Of a stretch of 32,151 nt of DNA, positions 13,817 to 20,919 are shown in pieces. Origin of the DNA: Erysipelotrichaceae bacterium (GTDB lineage Bacteria > Bacillota_I > Bacilli_A > Erysipelotrichales > Erysipelotrichaceae). The first letter of the stretch is position 1, and each line of letters starts with the position of its first letter. A program made the position numbers and the translations under genes. The notes beneath the pieces were generated by a model. It was given only the letters and a program-made list of their open reading frames with translations, searched no databases and had not been told where the DNA came from. Location: contig JAFRLB010000075.1 of NCBI GenBank assembly GCA_017431405.1, positions 1 to 32,151 on the forward strand, in the 5' to 3' direction.

Positions 13817-15276
13817 TGATTAAAAAGTACAGAAACTTTCTGATTTTCTTCAGTGTAATGATCTTTTCGATAGGTCTAGAATTAGCCCTTGATTCCTTAG
13901 GGGTTAAGGATGAGAACATCTATCTGGTCTTTGTTCTGGCCATTCTGATCATCAACATTGAAACCAAGAGCATCTGGTATGGCTTAGCCGGTTCACTGGT
14001 TATGGTTCTGTCATTTAACTATTTCATTACCGAGCCAAGACAGTCATTTGACGTCAGTGATACGAACTACTATGTCAGCTTCATCATGTTCATCGTGGTA
14101 ACCTTCATGGTCAATTCACTGGTCTTACAGTTACAGCGTCAGATCAGAAAGTCTCAGGAAAATGAAAAGAAGATCAATTATCTTTACCGTTTCTCAAATG
14201 ACTTCCTGCATGCGCAAAGCAGAAGTGATGTCTATGAGAAGGCTGTCATAAGTCTTGATGAATATCTGGCAAATGATGTGTCAATAGTTTCTGATGACGG
14301 CACGACCTATGGCAAGGCAATAAGTGAATCTCTTGATACGGCAATTGAGTTTGCCTCAAGGTCAAATACAGTGATCAATAAGGCAAATCCAATGTTCAGA
14401 AACATTGAGGAAACGATCTTTCCAATAAACTCACAGTTAAGAAGCTATGGTACCATCGTCATTGACGGCAGTCATGAACTATCTGAAGAGGATATGGAAT
14501 TCGTCAGAAACGTCATTGAAGAAATGACGGTCGTACTGGAAAAGAACTACATTGCCAAAGAACAGGAAAGAACCAGAGTTCAGGTCGAAAATGAGAAGTT
14601 CAAGACAAGCCTTTTAAGAGGCTTATCACACGACATAAAGACACCTTTGACCATGATTCAGGGCGGCTCAAATTTCCTTTATGAAAGCTTCCAACAGCTT
14701 GAGGAAGAGGAAAAGAAGGGCATTATCAAGGACATCTATGATGAGTCATGTGACTTGTCTGAGTTCGTTAATAACTTGCTGGACATGACCAGACTTGATG
14801 AGGAAAACGTCAAACTCAACAAGGTTAAGGAAGCGGTTGATGACATTCTCTTTGAGGTCAATGAAAAGGTCAAGAAGAGACTTGGCAATAAGAAACTGAT
14901 CATTCATAACAGTGATGAAATGGTATTTGTCTATGCGGATGTCAGCTTACTGACCCAGGTATTTGTGAATCTGATTGATAATGCCATTAAGCACACCAAA
15001 AACAATACCGTCATTGAAGTTGACTATCAGAAAAAGGAAAATGAAATACTGTTTAAGGTAAAGGATAATGGCGGCGGCATAAAGCCGGAAAAGATCGAAC
15101 ACATCTTTGAAAACTTCTATTCCATAACTGCCAATCAGGACCGCAAGCGTAACCATGGCTTGGGCTTGGGAATCTGTAAAACGATAATTGAAGCCCATGA
15201 AGGTAAGATCTGGGCGTATAATAATGAAGAAGGCGGTGTAACCTTTGAGTTCACTTTGCCGTTAACAGGAGAGTAA
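13816..15276 (+). CDS. KdpD-like sensor histidine kinase without the KdpD/USP N-terminal region
   Basis: The product has 486 residues. Residues 7-105 carry four membrane segments like the DUF4118 domain of KdpD. A GAF-like region (about 125-245) follows, then the HisKA domain with His272 in LSHDIKTPL, the N box NLIDNAIKH, DNGGGI and GLGLGICKTI of the ATPase domain. Full-length KdpD has about 900 residues with a KdpD and a universal-stress-like domain at the N-terminus; both are absent here. It likely senses potassium, turgor or a related cue and phosphorylates the response regulator encoded 2 nt downstream. Its place right after trkH suggests that it controls this Trk system rather than a Kdp ATPase; no kdpFABC is in the window. 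Confidence 0.92.
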   Translation: MIKKYRNFLIFFSVMIFSIGLELALDSLGVKDENIYLVFVLAILIINIETKSIWYGLAGSLVMVLSFNYFITEPRQSFDVSDTNYYVSFIMFIVVTFMVNSLVLQLQRQIRKSQENEKKINYLYRFSNDFLHAQSRSDVYEKAVISLDEYLANDVSIVSDDGTTYGKAISESLDTAIEFASRSNTVINKANPMFRNIEETIFPINSQLRSYGTIVIDGSHELSEEDMEFVRNVIEEMTVVLEKNYIAKEQERTRVQVENEKFKTSLLRGLSHDIKTPLTMIQGGSNFLYESFQQLEEEEKKGIIKDIYDESCDLSEFVNNLLDMTRLDEENVKLNKVKEAVDDILFEVNEKVKKRLGNKKLIIHNSDEMVFVYADVSLLTQVFVNLIDNAIKHTKNNTVIEVDYQKKENEILFKVKDNGGGIKPEKIEHIFENFYSITANQDRKRNHGLGLGICKTIIEAHEGKIWAYNNEEGGVTFEFTLPLTGE

Positions 15277-15278
15277 AA

Positions 15279-15962
15279 ATGGATAAGACTATTCTGGTTG
15301 TTGAAGATGACCCATCCATCATCAGACTTTTGAAGGTAGCCTTGAAGACCAATGGCTATAACGCTTTGGTTGTGGAAAAGGGCGTCGAAGGCATAGCCAG
15401 TTTCCTTTCCCAGAAACCTGATCTGATCTTATTGGATCTGGGTTTGCCGGATATCGATGGAATGGAAGTTCTACAGCAGGTAAGAGCCATTTCCAGTGTG
15501 CCGATCATCATTGTTTCGGCCCGTGGCAGGGAAAATGAAAAGGTTGAGGCTTTGGACAATGGGGCAGATGACTATGTCACCAAGCCTTTCAACATTGGAG
15601 AATTAATGGCCAGAATAAGAGTAGCCCTTAGAAAGCACCCGCAGATAAAAAATGAAGAGGTATTTGTCTGTAAGGACTTAAAGGTTGACTTTGAAAAGTA
15701 TCAGATAACCCTAAACGGGGAACCGGTACACTTTACACCAAATGAGTTTAAGATACTGAAACTGTTAATTGAACACAGAGGCAAGGTATTGACTCATAAG
15801 TTCATTCAGGAAAATGTCTGGGGTTATCAGTCAGAAGATGTATACCAGTCATTAAGAGTGTACATGGCAGCCTTAAGAAGGAAAATAGAAAAGGATACAT
15901 CCAACCCGGAATACATCATTACCGAAGTTGGCATAGGATATCGATTTGTGGAAGGTGATTAA
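15279..15962 (+). CDS. kdpE: KdpE-like response regulator, OmpR/PhoB family
   Basis: The product has 227 residues. The receiver domain has the acidic pair ED-D (10-11), phospho-acceptor Asp53 in LLDLGLPD, Ser80 in VSARG and Lys102 in YVTKPF. The C-terminal winged helix (about 130-225) has FTPNEFKILKLLIEHRGKVL and VYMAALRRKIE, then GIGYRF. It resembles KdpE more than PhoP by the SARG segment and its pairing with a DUF4118 kinase. It is the last gene of the potassium operon and probably binds the 11-bp direct repeats upstream of 11101. AGGAGAG precedes the ATG. The stop codon lies inside the terminator hairpin. Confidence 0.93.
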   Translation: MDKTILVVEDDPSIIRLLKVALKTNGYNALVVEKGVEGIASFLSQKPDLILLDLGLPDIDGMEVLQQVRAISSVPIIIVSARGRENEKVEALDNGADDYVTKPFNIGELMARIRVALRKHPQIKNEEVFVCKDLKVDFEKYQITLNGEPVHFTPNEFKILKLLIEHRGKVLTHKFIQENVWGYQSEDVYQSLRVYMAALRRKIEKDTSNPEYIITEVGIGYRFVEGD

Positions 15963-15974
15963 CCTTCCATTTTT
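15950..15974 (+). terminator. Terminator of the potassium operon, enclosing the stop codon
   Basis: GGAAGGT (15950-15956) pairs with ACCTTCC (15962-15968) and is followed by ATTTTT. The kdpE-like TAA begins in the loop. Confidence 0.8.
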
Positions 15975-15976
15975 GT

Positions 15977-15982
15977 TATAAT
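15977..15982 (+). promoter_or_regulatory. -10 element of the HEYGH protein gene
   Basis: TATAAT ends 6 nt before the ATG at 15989, so the transcript would begin at or next to the start codon. The -35 position holds only GTGATT. It overlaps the end of the preceding terminator. Confidence 0.4.
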
Positions 15983-15988
15983 GGATAT

Positions 15989-16444
15989 ATGAAGAGAGTT
16001 TTGGCAGTCATCTGGCAGTTTACATGGGGCATCATTCAGTCGTTATGCGGACTGGTTCTTTTTCTGTTGAACATTAATAAGAAGCATTACTGGTACAGAA
16101 ATGCGGTCGTTACGGAATGGTATCATGAAGGAAGTGTTTCCCTGGGCTTGTTTCTGTTTGTGGAAGTAAGTAAGAGAACTCTTGGCAAGAGCATCAGGGA
16201 TATTGGTGAAGAAAGAACGACAAAATACATAATCATGCATGAATACGGTCACTCAATTCAGTCAATGATACTGGGACCTTTATACATGCTTGTGATCGGC
16301 ATACCGTCAATCTTATGGTGCAATGTACCGTATTTCAATAAGTTCAGAAGAAGCAGGGAAATGTCCTATTATGCCTTCTATACGGAAAAATGGGCCAACA
16401 GTCTTTCTAAAAGAATGACTGGCGAAGAAGTAAAACTGCGTTAA
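15989..16444 (+). CDS. Membrane protein with HEYGH zinc-site motif, unknown function
   Basis: The product has 151 residues. A hydrophobic segment lies at 8-28 and another at about 93-110. MHEYGH gives the zincin-type HExxH pattern (His84, Glu85, His88), and Glu133 in YTEKWAN could be a third ligand. The block HEYGHSIQSMILGPLYMLVIG, cut here, recalls a family of small hypothetical proteins in gut anaerobes; I do not know its function. A membrane-bound zinc protease or a fold derived from one is plausible. There is no Shine-Dalgarno site and a TATAAT ends 6 nt before the ATG, so the mRNA may be leaderless. Confidence 0.78.
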   Translation: MKRVLAVIWQFTWGIIQSLCGLVLFLLNINKKHYWYRNAVVTEWYHEGSVSLGLFLFVEVSKRTLGKSIRDIGEERTTKYIIMHEYGHSIQSMILGPLYMLVIGIPSILWCNVPYFNKFRRSREMSYYAFYTEKWANSLSKRMTGEEVKLR

Positions 16445-16474
16445 TCCGTTATAGTTTAGATAATAAGTTTGCTC

Positions 16475-16480
16475 TATAAT
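16475..16480 (+). promoter_or_regulatory. Possible -10 element of the lipase-like gene
   Basis: TATAAT lies 47 bp before the start at 16527. No convincing -35 was found at 16-18 bp. Confidence 0.35.
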
Positions 16481-16526
16481 AAGATTGTAAACTGGAATAT
16501 GAATAATAATAATATCAGGAGGAATT

Positions 16527-17429
16527 ATGGAAAAGAAATTAACAGTTACCAATAAGGAAGATGGTGTTGTCTTACACGGTAATCTTTTTTATGATGACAA
16601 TTCAAAAAAGGGACTGATCCTTTTACTGCATGGCATGGCAGAACATAAGGAAAGATATGCCCACACAATCGAAAAGCTGGTTGAAAACGGTTATGCCGTA
16701 TTATCAACTGATGAAAGAGGACATGGTGAAAGTGCCATCGTCAAGGGCTACTTTGCCAAGGAAAAGGGCTGGCTGAGAAATGTTTCTGACCAGTATGCTT
16801 TATACCAGGAAGCTAAGAAGACCTGTGACTTACCGTTGATTGTATTTGGTCATTCAATGGGTACATTAGTTGCCAGAAGTTTCTTGAAGAGACATGAAGA
16901 TGAAGTTACCAAGGTTGTATTGACCGGCACCCCTAGCAATAATAAGGCCGTTAACGTTGCCATTACATTATGTAATGTAATCAAGAAGTTCAAGGGTGAA
17001 GAATACAGAAGTCCATTATTGAATAAATTATGCTTCGGTGCATTTAACAGTGCCATTAAGGATCCAAAGACTGACTATGACTGGTTAAGTGTCAATGAAG
17101 AAAACGTCAAGGCCTATATCGCTGATGATGACTGCGGTTATACTTTTACGGTATTAGGCTTCAAGGACATGTTTGAAGGCATGAAGGACGTCTATGAAGC
17201 AGCTGGCTGGAAAATCAGAAAGAACGATTTACCTATCAGATTCTTCAGCGGTTCTGAAGACCCTTGCATGGGTAATCTTGATGGCTTAAAGGAAGCCGTA
17301 GACATCTTAAAGAGCTTTGGCTATCAGAACGTTGACTATAAGACCTATGAAGGTTACCGTCATGAGATCTTAAATGAAGAGATCAGAGATGACGTCATTA
17401 ACGACATCGTTGAATTCCTGGATAAGTAA
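16527..17429 (+). CDS. Alpha/beta hydrolase, monoacylglycerol lipase / S33 type
   Basis: The product has 300 residues. LLLHGMAEHKERY (32-44) holds the oxyanion segment of the monoglyceride-lipase group, followed by DERGHGES and the nucleophile elbow GHSMG with Ser110. Asp in SGSEDPCMG and His in YEGYRHEIL complete the triad. It probably hydrolyses monoacylglycerols or lysophospholipids; no signal peptide is present. AGGAGG lies 6 nt before the ATG. The stop TAA overlaps the ATG of the next gene, so both are translated from one message. Confidence 0.9.
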   Translation: MEKKLTVTNKEDGVVLHGNLFYDDNSKKGLILLLHGMAEHKERYAHTIEKLVENGYAVLSTDERGHGESAIVKGYFAKEKGWLRNVSDQYALYQEAKKTCDLPLIVFGHSMGTLVARSFLKRHEDEVTKVVLTGTPSNNKAVNVAITLCNVIKKFKGEEYRSPLLNKLCFGAFNSAIKDPKTDYDWLSVNEENVKAYIADDDCGYTFTVLGFKDMFEGMKDVYEAAGWKIRKNDLPIRFFSGSEDPCMGNLDGLKEAVDILKSFGYQNVDYKTYEGYRHEILNEEIRDDVINDIVEFLDK

Positions 17430-17809
17430 TGATGGATAAAAGTGAACAGGCCGTAATCAATAAGCATAACGGCTGTAACTGTGCCCAGGCTGTTCTGATG
17501 TGCTACAGTGATGAACTGGGCATTTCAGAAGAAACGCTTAAGAAGATGGGTGCGGCCTTCGGGGTTGGCATGGGCTGCATGGAGGCAACCTGTGGTGCCC
17601 TGTGTGCCGTGGAAATGATCCTTGGCCTTGAGAAATATGAAGGTAAGCCGATCTTAAGAAATGCCAGGGAACTTCATGAGGAGTTCAGGCATAGGTGTGG
17701 GGCTACCATCTGTAAGGATCTGAAGGGAATTGAAACCGGAAAGGTTCTGTGTGAATGTGATGACTGTGTTAGAAACGCAGTCAGGATACTGGAAAGTAAA
17801 AGATCGTAA
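17429..17809 (+). CDS. C_GCAxxG_C_C family protein (redox-active Cys-rich)
   Basis: The product has 126 residues. It shows the motif HNGCNCAQAVL, then FGVGMGCMEATCGALCAVEM, cut short here, and later Cys residues in RCGATIC and LCECDDC, which match the C_GCAxxG_C_C (TIGR01909) family. Eleven cysteines in a small protein suggest a metal or redox cofactor; the function of the family is not established. The ATG at 17429 overlaps the TAA of the lipase-like gene; a second ATG at 17432 is equally possible. The terminator stem begins inside its last codons. Confidence 0.9.
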   Translation: MMDKSEQAVINKHNGCNCAQAVLMCYSDELGISEETLKKMGAAFGVGMGCMEATCGALCAVEMILGLEKYEGKPILRNARELHEEFRHRCGATICKDLKGIETGKVLCECDDCVRNAVRILESKRS

Positions 17810-17833
17810 CTTAGTGTTACGATCTCTTTTTTT
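17801..17833. terminator. Terminator between converging genes, strongest on the plus strand
   Basis: AGATCGTAAC (17801-17810), loop TTAGT and GTTACGATCT (17816-17825) are followed by C and seven T. The stop codon of the plus gene lies in the left arm; the minus gene ends in the T run. On the minus strand only TTTAC follows, a weak terminator. Confidence 0.85.
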
Positions 17834-18794
17834 ACAGAATGTTGTTTAACCAGCCGGTACAGAGCTCTGCCCATTTATGAACCTGTGGAATGTCGCTGGC
17901 CAGATCATTGTGCCCATCCGCTAAGGCTATGCCATGGACGCCTTCAGGGAACAGGTGCATTTCAAACGGGATGCCCATGGCAGTTAAGGCCTGCCCTAAG
18001 GTAAATGAATTACGCGGGTCATCACTGTTGGTCTGCCAGATGAACATCGGCGGTGTCTCTCTGGAAACACTGACTTCAGGAGAATAATAGATCAATTCAT
18101 CCTTGGTCGCGAAGAACGGGTTTCTGATCTTATCACTGAATGGATCAACGAAGAAACCGCCCGGTAAGCCGGCAAAGGCGAATGCGCCATATCCGATGAC
18201 AGCGCCATCAGGACGGCAGGATTCTCTTTCGATCGGATCTTCACTTTCTTTATGGCCATAGTCAAATCTGGTTGCGGCATTTCCCGATAACATGCCGCCG
18301 GCGGAAAAGCCCATGCACACGATTTTATCGGTAACGTTTAATTCATCTTTCTTATTTCTGATGAGTCTGATGGCTCTCTGCATGTCATCCAGACAGTCCT
18401 TGCGGCTGTATGGCTTTAATCTGTAAGTCAGAATGGCCGTATTGAAACCGGCATCAGCGAAATACCTGGCAACGTTAAATCCTTCGCAGCCGGTTCTTGA
18501 TTCAAAACCGCCCCCGCAGGCAACTATTATCGTTCCTCTTTTTTCAGCTGTATTCTGAGCCGGTACGAAGATGACTGACGGTTCGATCTGTAACGGGTCT
18601 CTGTCATCCCAGTTCGGGGTTTCTCCTTGAGGCCATAAAGGCATGACATTGAATCTCTTAACGGCCCTGTTCCAGGTTGTCAGATTCTGTTCCAGATTAA
18701 AGGTACCGTCTGGTTTGCGGTGTTTTGAAATGTTTATGATGACGGCGTCTTCTGCGACGACCTTTTTTAATTCCTCATAGTTTTCCTGATACAT
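17832..18794 (-). CDS. Alpha/beta hydrolase, acetylesterase/BD-FAE-like
   Basis: The product has 320 residues. ACGGGFESR is the oxyanion segment, FNTAILTYRLKP follows, and GFSAGG carries the nucleophile (about residue 174). NSDDPRNS gives the Asp and PEGVHGIAL the His. This is the pattern of the BD-FAE / acetylxylan-esterase-like group of dienelactone-hydrolase-fold enzymes that deacetylate sugars. No signal peptide, so it acts in the cytoplasm. AGGAGG lies 6-7 nt before the ATG. It sits right behind the terminator of the MsmK-like gene with no room for a promoter, so expression may depend on readthrough or on a promoter inside that gene. Confidence 0.88.
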   Translation of the reverse strand: MYQENYEELKKVVAEDAVIINISKHRKPDGTFNLEQNLTTWNRAVKRFNVMPLWPQGETPNWDDRDPLQIEPSVIFVPAQNTAEKRGTIIVACGGGFESRTGCEGFNVARYFADAGFNTAILTYRLKPYSRKDCLDDMQRAIRLIRNKKDELNVTDKIVCMGFSAGGMLSGNAATRFDYGHKESEDPIERESCRPDGAVIGYGAFAFAGLPGGFFVDPFSDKIRNPFFATKDELIYYSPEVSVSRETPPMFIWQTNSDDPRNSFTLGQALTAMGIPFEMHLFPEGVHGIALADGHNDLASDIPQVHKWAELCTGWLNNIL

Positions 18795-18805
18795 TTTAGT
18801 ACCTC

Positions 18806-18840
18806 CTATAAAAAAGGTTCATGTCCTGAGACATGAACCT
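18806..18840 (-). terminator. Terminator of the MsmK-like gene, abutting the next ribosome site
   Basis: On the minus strand AGGTTCATGTC pairs perfectly with GACATGAACCT around a TCAG loop, followed by TTTTTTAT. AGGAGG of the esterase gene begins two bases later. Confidence 0.85.
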
Positions 18841-18849
18841 GTGGGTTTT

Positions 18850-20049
18850 CTACAGTAAATTTGTCTCTGTTTCAGCGTCGAATACGTGCAGCAGATTCTG
18901 GTTGAAGTTGAAGGTAAATGGCTTGCCTAAGGCAACCTTATCCAGATCAAGGTTTGCAGTTGGGATAACTGCGACAATGTCATCACCGTTCAGGTTGATG
19001 TGCAGATGTACTTCTGAACCCATCATTTCTGATACTTCAATTGTACCTGTGAAGCCTTCATCACTCATTTCAATGTGGACAGGTCTGACGGCTACGACGA
19101 CTGTCTTTTCAGGTGTATTGGCTGCCTTTAAGGCTGTCTGATGCTTTTCATCAAGCTTCAGGTCTCTGCCCTGAATGGTTACGTAGTAATCGCCATCCTT
19201 GATGGTCATTGGAATGTTATGGAAGAAGTTGATCTGCGGTGTACCTATGAATCCGGCAACGAAAGTATTAACAGGGTGGTTGAATACTTCCTGAGGAGTA
19301 CCTACCTGCTGGATGAATCCGTCCTTCATGACAACGATTCTGTCACCTAAGGTCATGGCTTCTACCTGGTCATGAGTAACGTATACGAACGTTGTATCGA
19401 TCTTCTGACGCAGTCTGATGATTTCTGAACGCATCTGACCACGCAGCTTGGCATCCAGGTTACTTAATGGTTCATCCATTAAGATTACCTGTGGCTGTCT
19501 TACGATGGCACGTCCGATGGCAACTCTCTGTCTCTGGCCGCCTGATAATGCCTTTGGTAATCTGTCCAGGATCTGAGTGATTTCCAGAGTTCTGGCAGCT
19601 TCCTTTACCTTGCGGTCGATTTCTTCCTTAGGCAGCTTGGCCAGTTTTAATGAGAAGGCCATGTTATCATAGACTGTCATGTGTGGGTATAATGAGTAGT
19701 TCTGGAATACCATTGCGATGTTACGGTCTCTTGGTGCAATGTTATTTGAGAATACATCGCCAATGTATAATTCACCGGATGTGATCTCTTCCAGACCGGC
19801 GATCATTCTCAGGGTTGTTGACTTACCACAGCCTGAAGGTCCGACTAATACGACGAATTCCTTGTCCTTGATGAACAGGTTGAATTCCTGAACGGCTACG
19901 ACGCCTTCATCAGTGATCTGCAGATTTGGAACGAAACCTTCCTCTGGTGCAGTTTCCTGTTTCTTCTTAGCTTTCTTCTTGTTTGACTTTGCCTCTTCAG
20001 GTGTAATTGGGTAAATCTTCTTGATGTTCTTAAATGTAATACTTGCCAT
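18850..20049 (-). CDS. MsmK/UgpC-type sugar ABC transporter ATPase with N-terminal insertion
   Basis: The product has 399 residues. The motifs are Walker A GPSGCGKST (70-78), Q-loop VFQNYSLYPHMTVYDNM, signature LSGGQRQR, Walker B VILMDEP and the H-loop VTHD, then a C-terminal TOBE/MalK regulatory domain. This is the CUT1 sugar transporter group, whose ATPase often serves several permeases. Between KIYP (11-14) and AVQEFNL (52) lies an extra stretch of about 32 residues rich in Lys and Glu (KSNKKKAKKKQETAPEE). Other members have only a few residues there. No permease gene is adjacent, which fits a shared ATPase. It is preceded by a structured leader and its own promoter. Confidence 0.93.
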   Translation of the reverse strand: MASITFKNIKKIYPITPEEAKSNKKKAKKKQETAPEEGFVPNLQITDEGVVAVQEFNLFIKDKEFVVLVGPSGCGKSTTLRMIAGLEEITSGELYIGDVFSNNIAPRDRNIAMVFQNYSLYPHMTVYDNMAFSLKLAKLPKEEIDRKVKEAARTLEITQILDRLPKALSGGQRQRVAIGRAIVRQPQVILMDEPLSNLDAKLRGQMRSEIIRLRQKIDTTFVYVTHDQVEAMTLGDRIVVMKDGFIQQVGTPQEVFNHPVNTFVAGFIGTPQINFFHNIPMTIKDGDYYVTIQGRDLKLDEKHQTALKAANTPEKTVVVAVRPVHIEMSDEGFTGTIEVSEMMGSEVHLHINLNGDDIVAVIPTANLDLDKVALGKPFTFNFNQNLLHVFDAETETNLL

Positions 20050-20176
20050 TATGATTCGCTCTGATGACTCAGCCTCCGCCTTGTCACCTCATTCTGAACC
20101 GACATGAAGGTTCAGAACATTTTCAGCATGTCTCCACTATGCTGACCCGTGAGCAACGGAATACCTCCTTTTCTTT
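20050..20176 (-). promoter_or_regulatory. Structured 5' leader of the MsmK-like gene
   Basis: The leader has about 127 nt if transcription starts near 20176. Reading along the mRNA it holds AGGAGG (20169-20164), a possible leader ORF, a stem TCAGCAT/ATGCTGA (20123-20145), and a perfect 9-bp stem TTCTGAACC/GGTTCAGAA with an 8-nt loop (20092-20117). A GC-rich stretch with GGCGGAGG and CTGAGTCATCAG follows before the ATG. I do not recognise a known riboswitch; the T-box GGTGGTACCGCG motif is absent. Confidence 0.5.
20112..20156 (-). CDS. Possible 14-residue leader peptide of the MsmK-like gene
   Basis: A perfect AGGAGG lies 7 nt before TTG, which opens a 14-codon frame (M)LTGQHSGDMLKMF ending with TGA. 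The first hairpin of the leader lies inside the ORF and the stop codon lies in the stem of the second, so ribosome movement would change RNA folding. The strong ribosome site so far upstream of the msmK-like ATG needs an explanation; the main ATG itself has a weak site (AGAG 10 nt upstream). Confidence 0.4.
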   Translation of the reverse strand: MLTGQHSGDMLKMF

Positions 20177-20182
20177 ACCGCG

Positions 20183-20210
20183 ATTATTGGTGGAGAGCAG
20201 TATTTTTCAA
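20183..20210 (-). promoter_or_regulatory. Promoter of the MsmK-like gene
   Basis: On the minus strand TTGAAA (20210-20205) and AATAAT (20188-20183) are 16 bp apart. A start near 20176 would place the leader AGGAGG almost at the 5' end. Confidence 0.5.
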
Positions 20211-20273
20211 CCATATTATTACAGATATATTAAAATGCTCCTTTAAATTATGTAATAAGGATTTCCAAAAAAA

Positions 20274-20302
20274 ATGAAACGGTGAATTATTTTTGTTATT
20301 AT
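20274..20302 (+). promoter_or_regulatory. Possible promoter of the DUF5684-like gene
   Basis: ATGAAA (20274-20279) and TATTAT (20297-20302) are 17 bp apart, 31 bp before the ATG. The match is moderate. Confidence 0.35.
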
Positions 20303-20333
20303 TAATTAAGAAACACATCCGGGAGATAACGAT

Positions 20334-20825
20334 ATGAACATAATCCACGTCATTGAAAAGATACCGTTCATTGAAGCGGAAATATTTGAGCACTGGGGCC
20401 TGCCTTACATGATCTTACTGTATCTGATCGATGCCTTCTGTACCTACAGAATGTGCCGGCAGTTTGGTGAACCGACCTGGACAAGCTTCATACCGTTCTA
20501 CAACTGGATCGTGGTGTTCAGACACTGCTGGAACATGACCGCCTTCTATCAGCACGTTACTTTGGAAGTACTGGGTCTGGTCATACCGCTGTTCATTGAA
20601 CACTTCATCAGGGGAGAAATACTGACCTTCATCTTTACGGTTCTTGATCTGGCGGTAGCCTTCATGGCTGTCAAGCACGCCATTGAGATCGGTGAGTTTA
20701 CATTGAAGTCATATGGCTATGACCATCATAAGTATTTTTGGTCTATCTTCATCTTTGATGCCGTACTGTTACTTACCTTAAAGGGCAGATATCTGGGAAA
20801 CATGAGTCACGAAACATCTGATTGA
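20334..20825 (+). CDS. DUF5684-like small membrane protein
   Basis: The product has 163 residues with about four membrane segments. The conserved pattern GEPTWTSFIPFYNWIVVF (a Trp, then IPFYN between helices) is typical of the DUF5684 group, often annotated as signal-peptidase-related or hypothetical membrane proteins. Catalytic residues of a signal peptidase are not visible, so the function stays open. GGGAG lies 8 nt before the ATG. It is flanked by its own promoter and terminator, divergent from the MsmK-like gene. Confidence 0.75.
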   Translation: MNIIHVIEKIPFIEAEIFEHWGLPYMILLYLIDAFCTYRMCRQFGEPTWTSFIPFYNWIVVFRHCWNMTAFYQHVTLEVLGLVIPLFIEHFIRGEILTFIFTVLDLAVAFMAVKHAIEIGEFTLKSYGYDHHKYFWSIFIFDAVLLLTLKGRYLGNMSHETSD

Positions 20826-20843
20826 GTTCAGATGTTTTTTTTA
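20812..20843 (+). terminator. Terminator after the DUF5684-like gene
   Basis: AACATCTGA (20813-20821) pairs with TCAGATGTT and is followed by a run of T. The TGA stop codon lies in the loop. Confidence 0.85.
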
Positions 20844-20919
20844 TAAATTAATGAGTTTATTTTAATTCTTTATCTTTTTTCAGTCTGTTATGCTGAAACT
20901 GATAAAGAGGATCAATAAT

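Noticed and set aside
13816..15962. Regulators of a Kdp ATPase operon
   Set aside because: No kdpFABC in the window; overlap with trkH points to the Trk system.
20050..20176. T-box or other known riboswitch in the MsmK-like leader
   Set aside because: The T-box core sequence is missing and the gene is not an amino-acid gene; no known riboswitch class was recognised.
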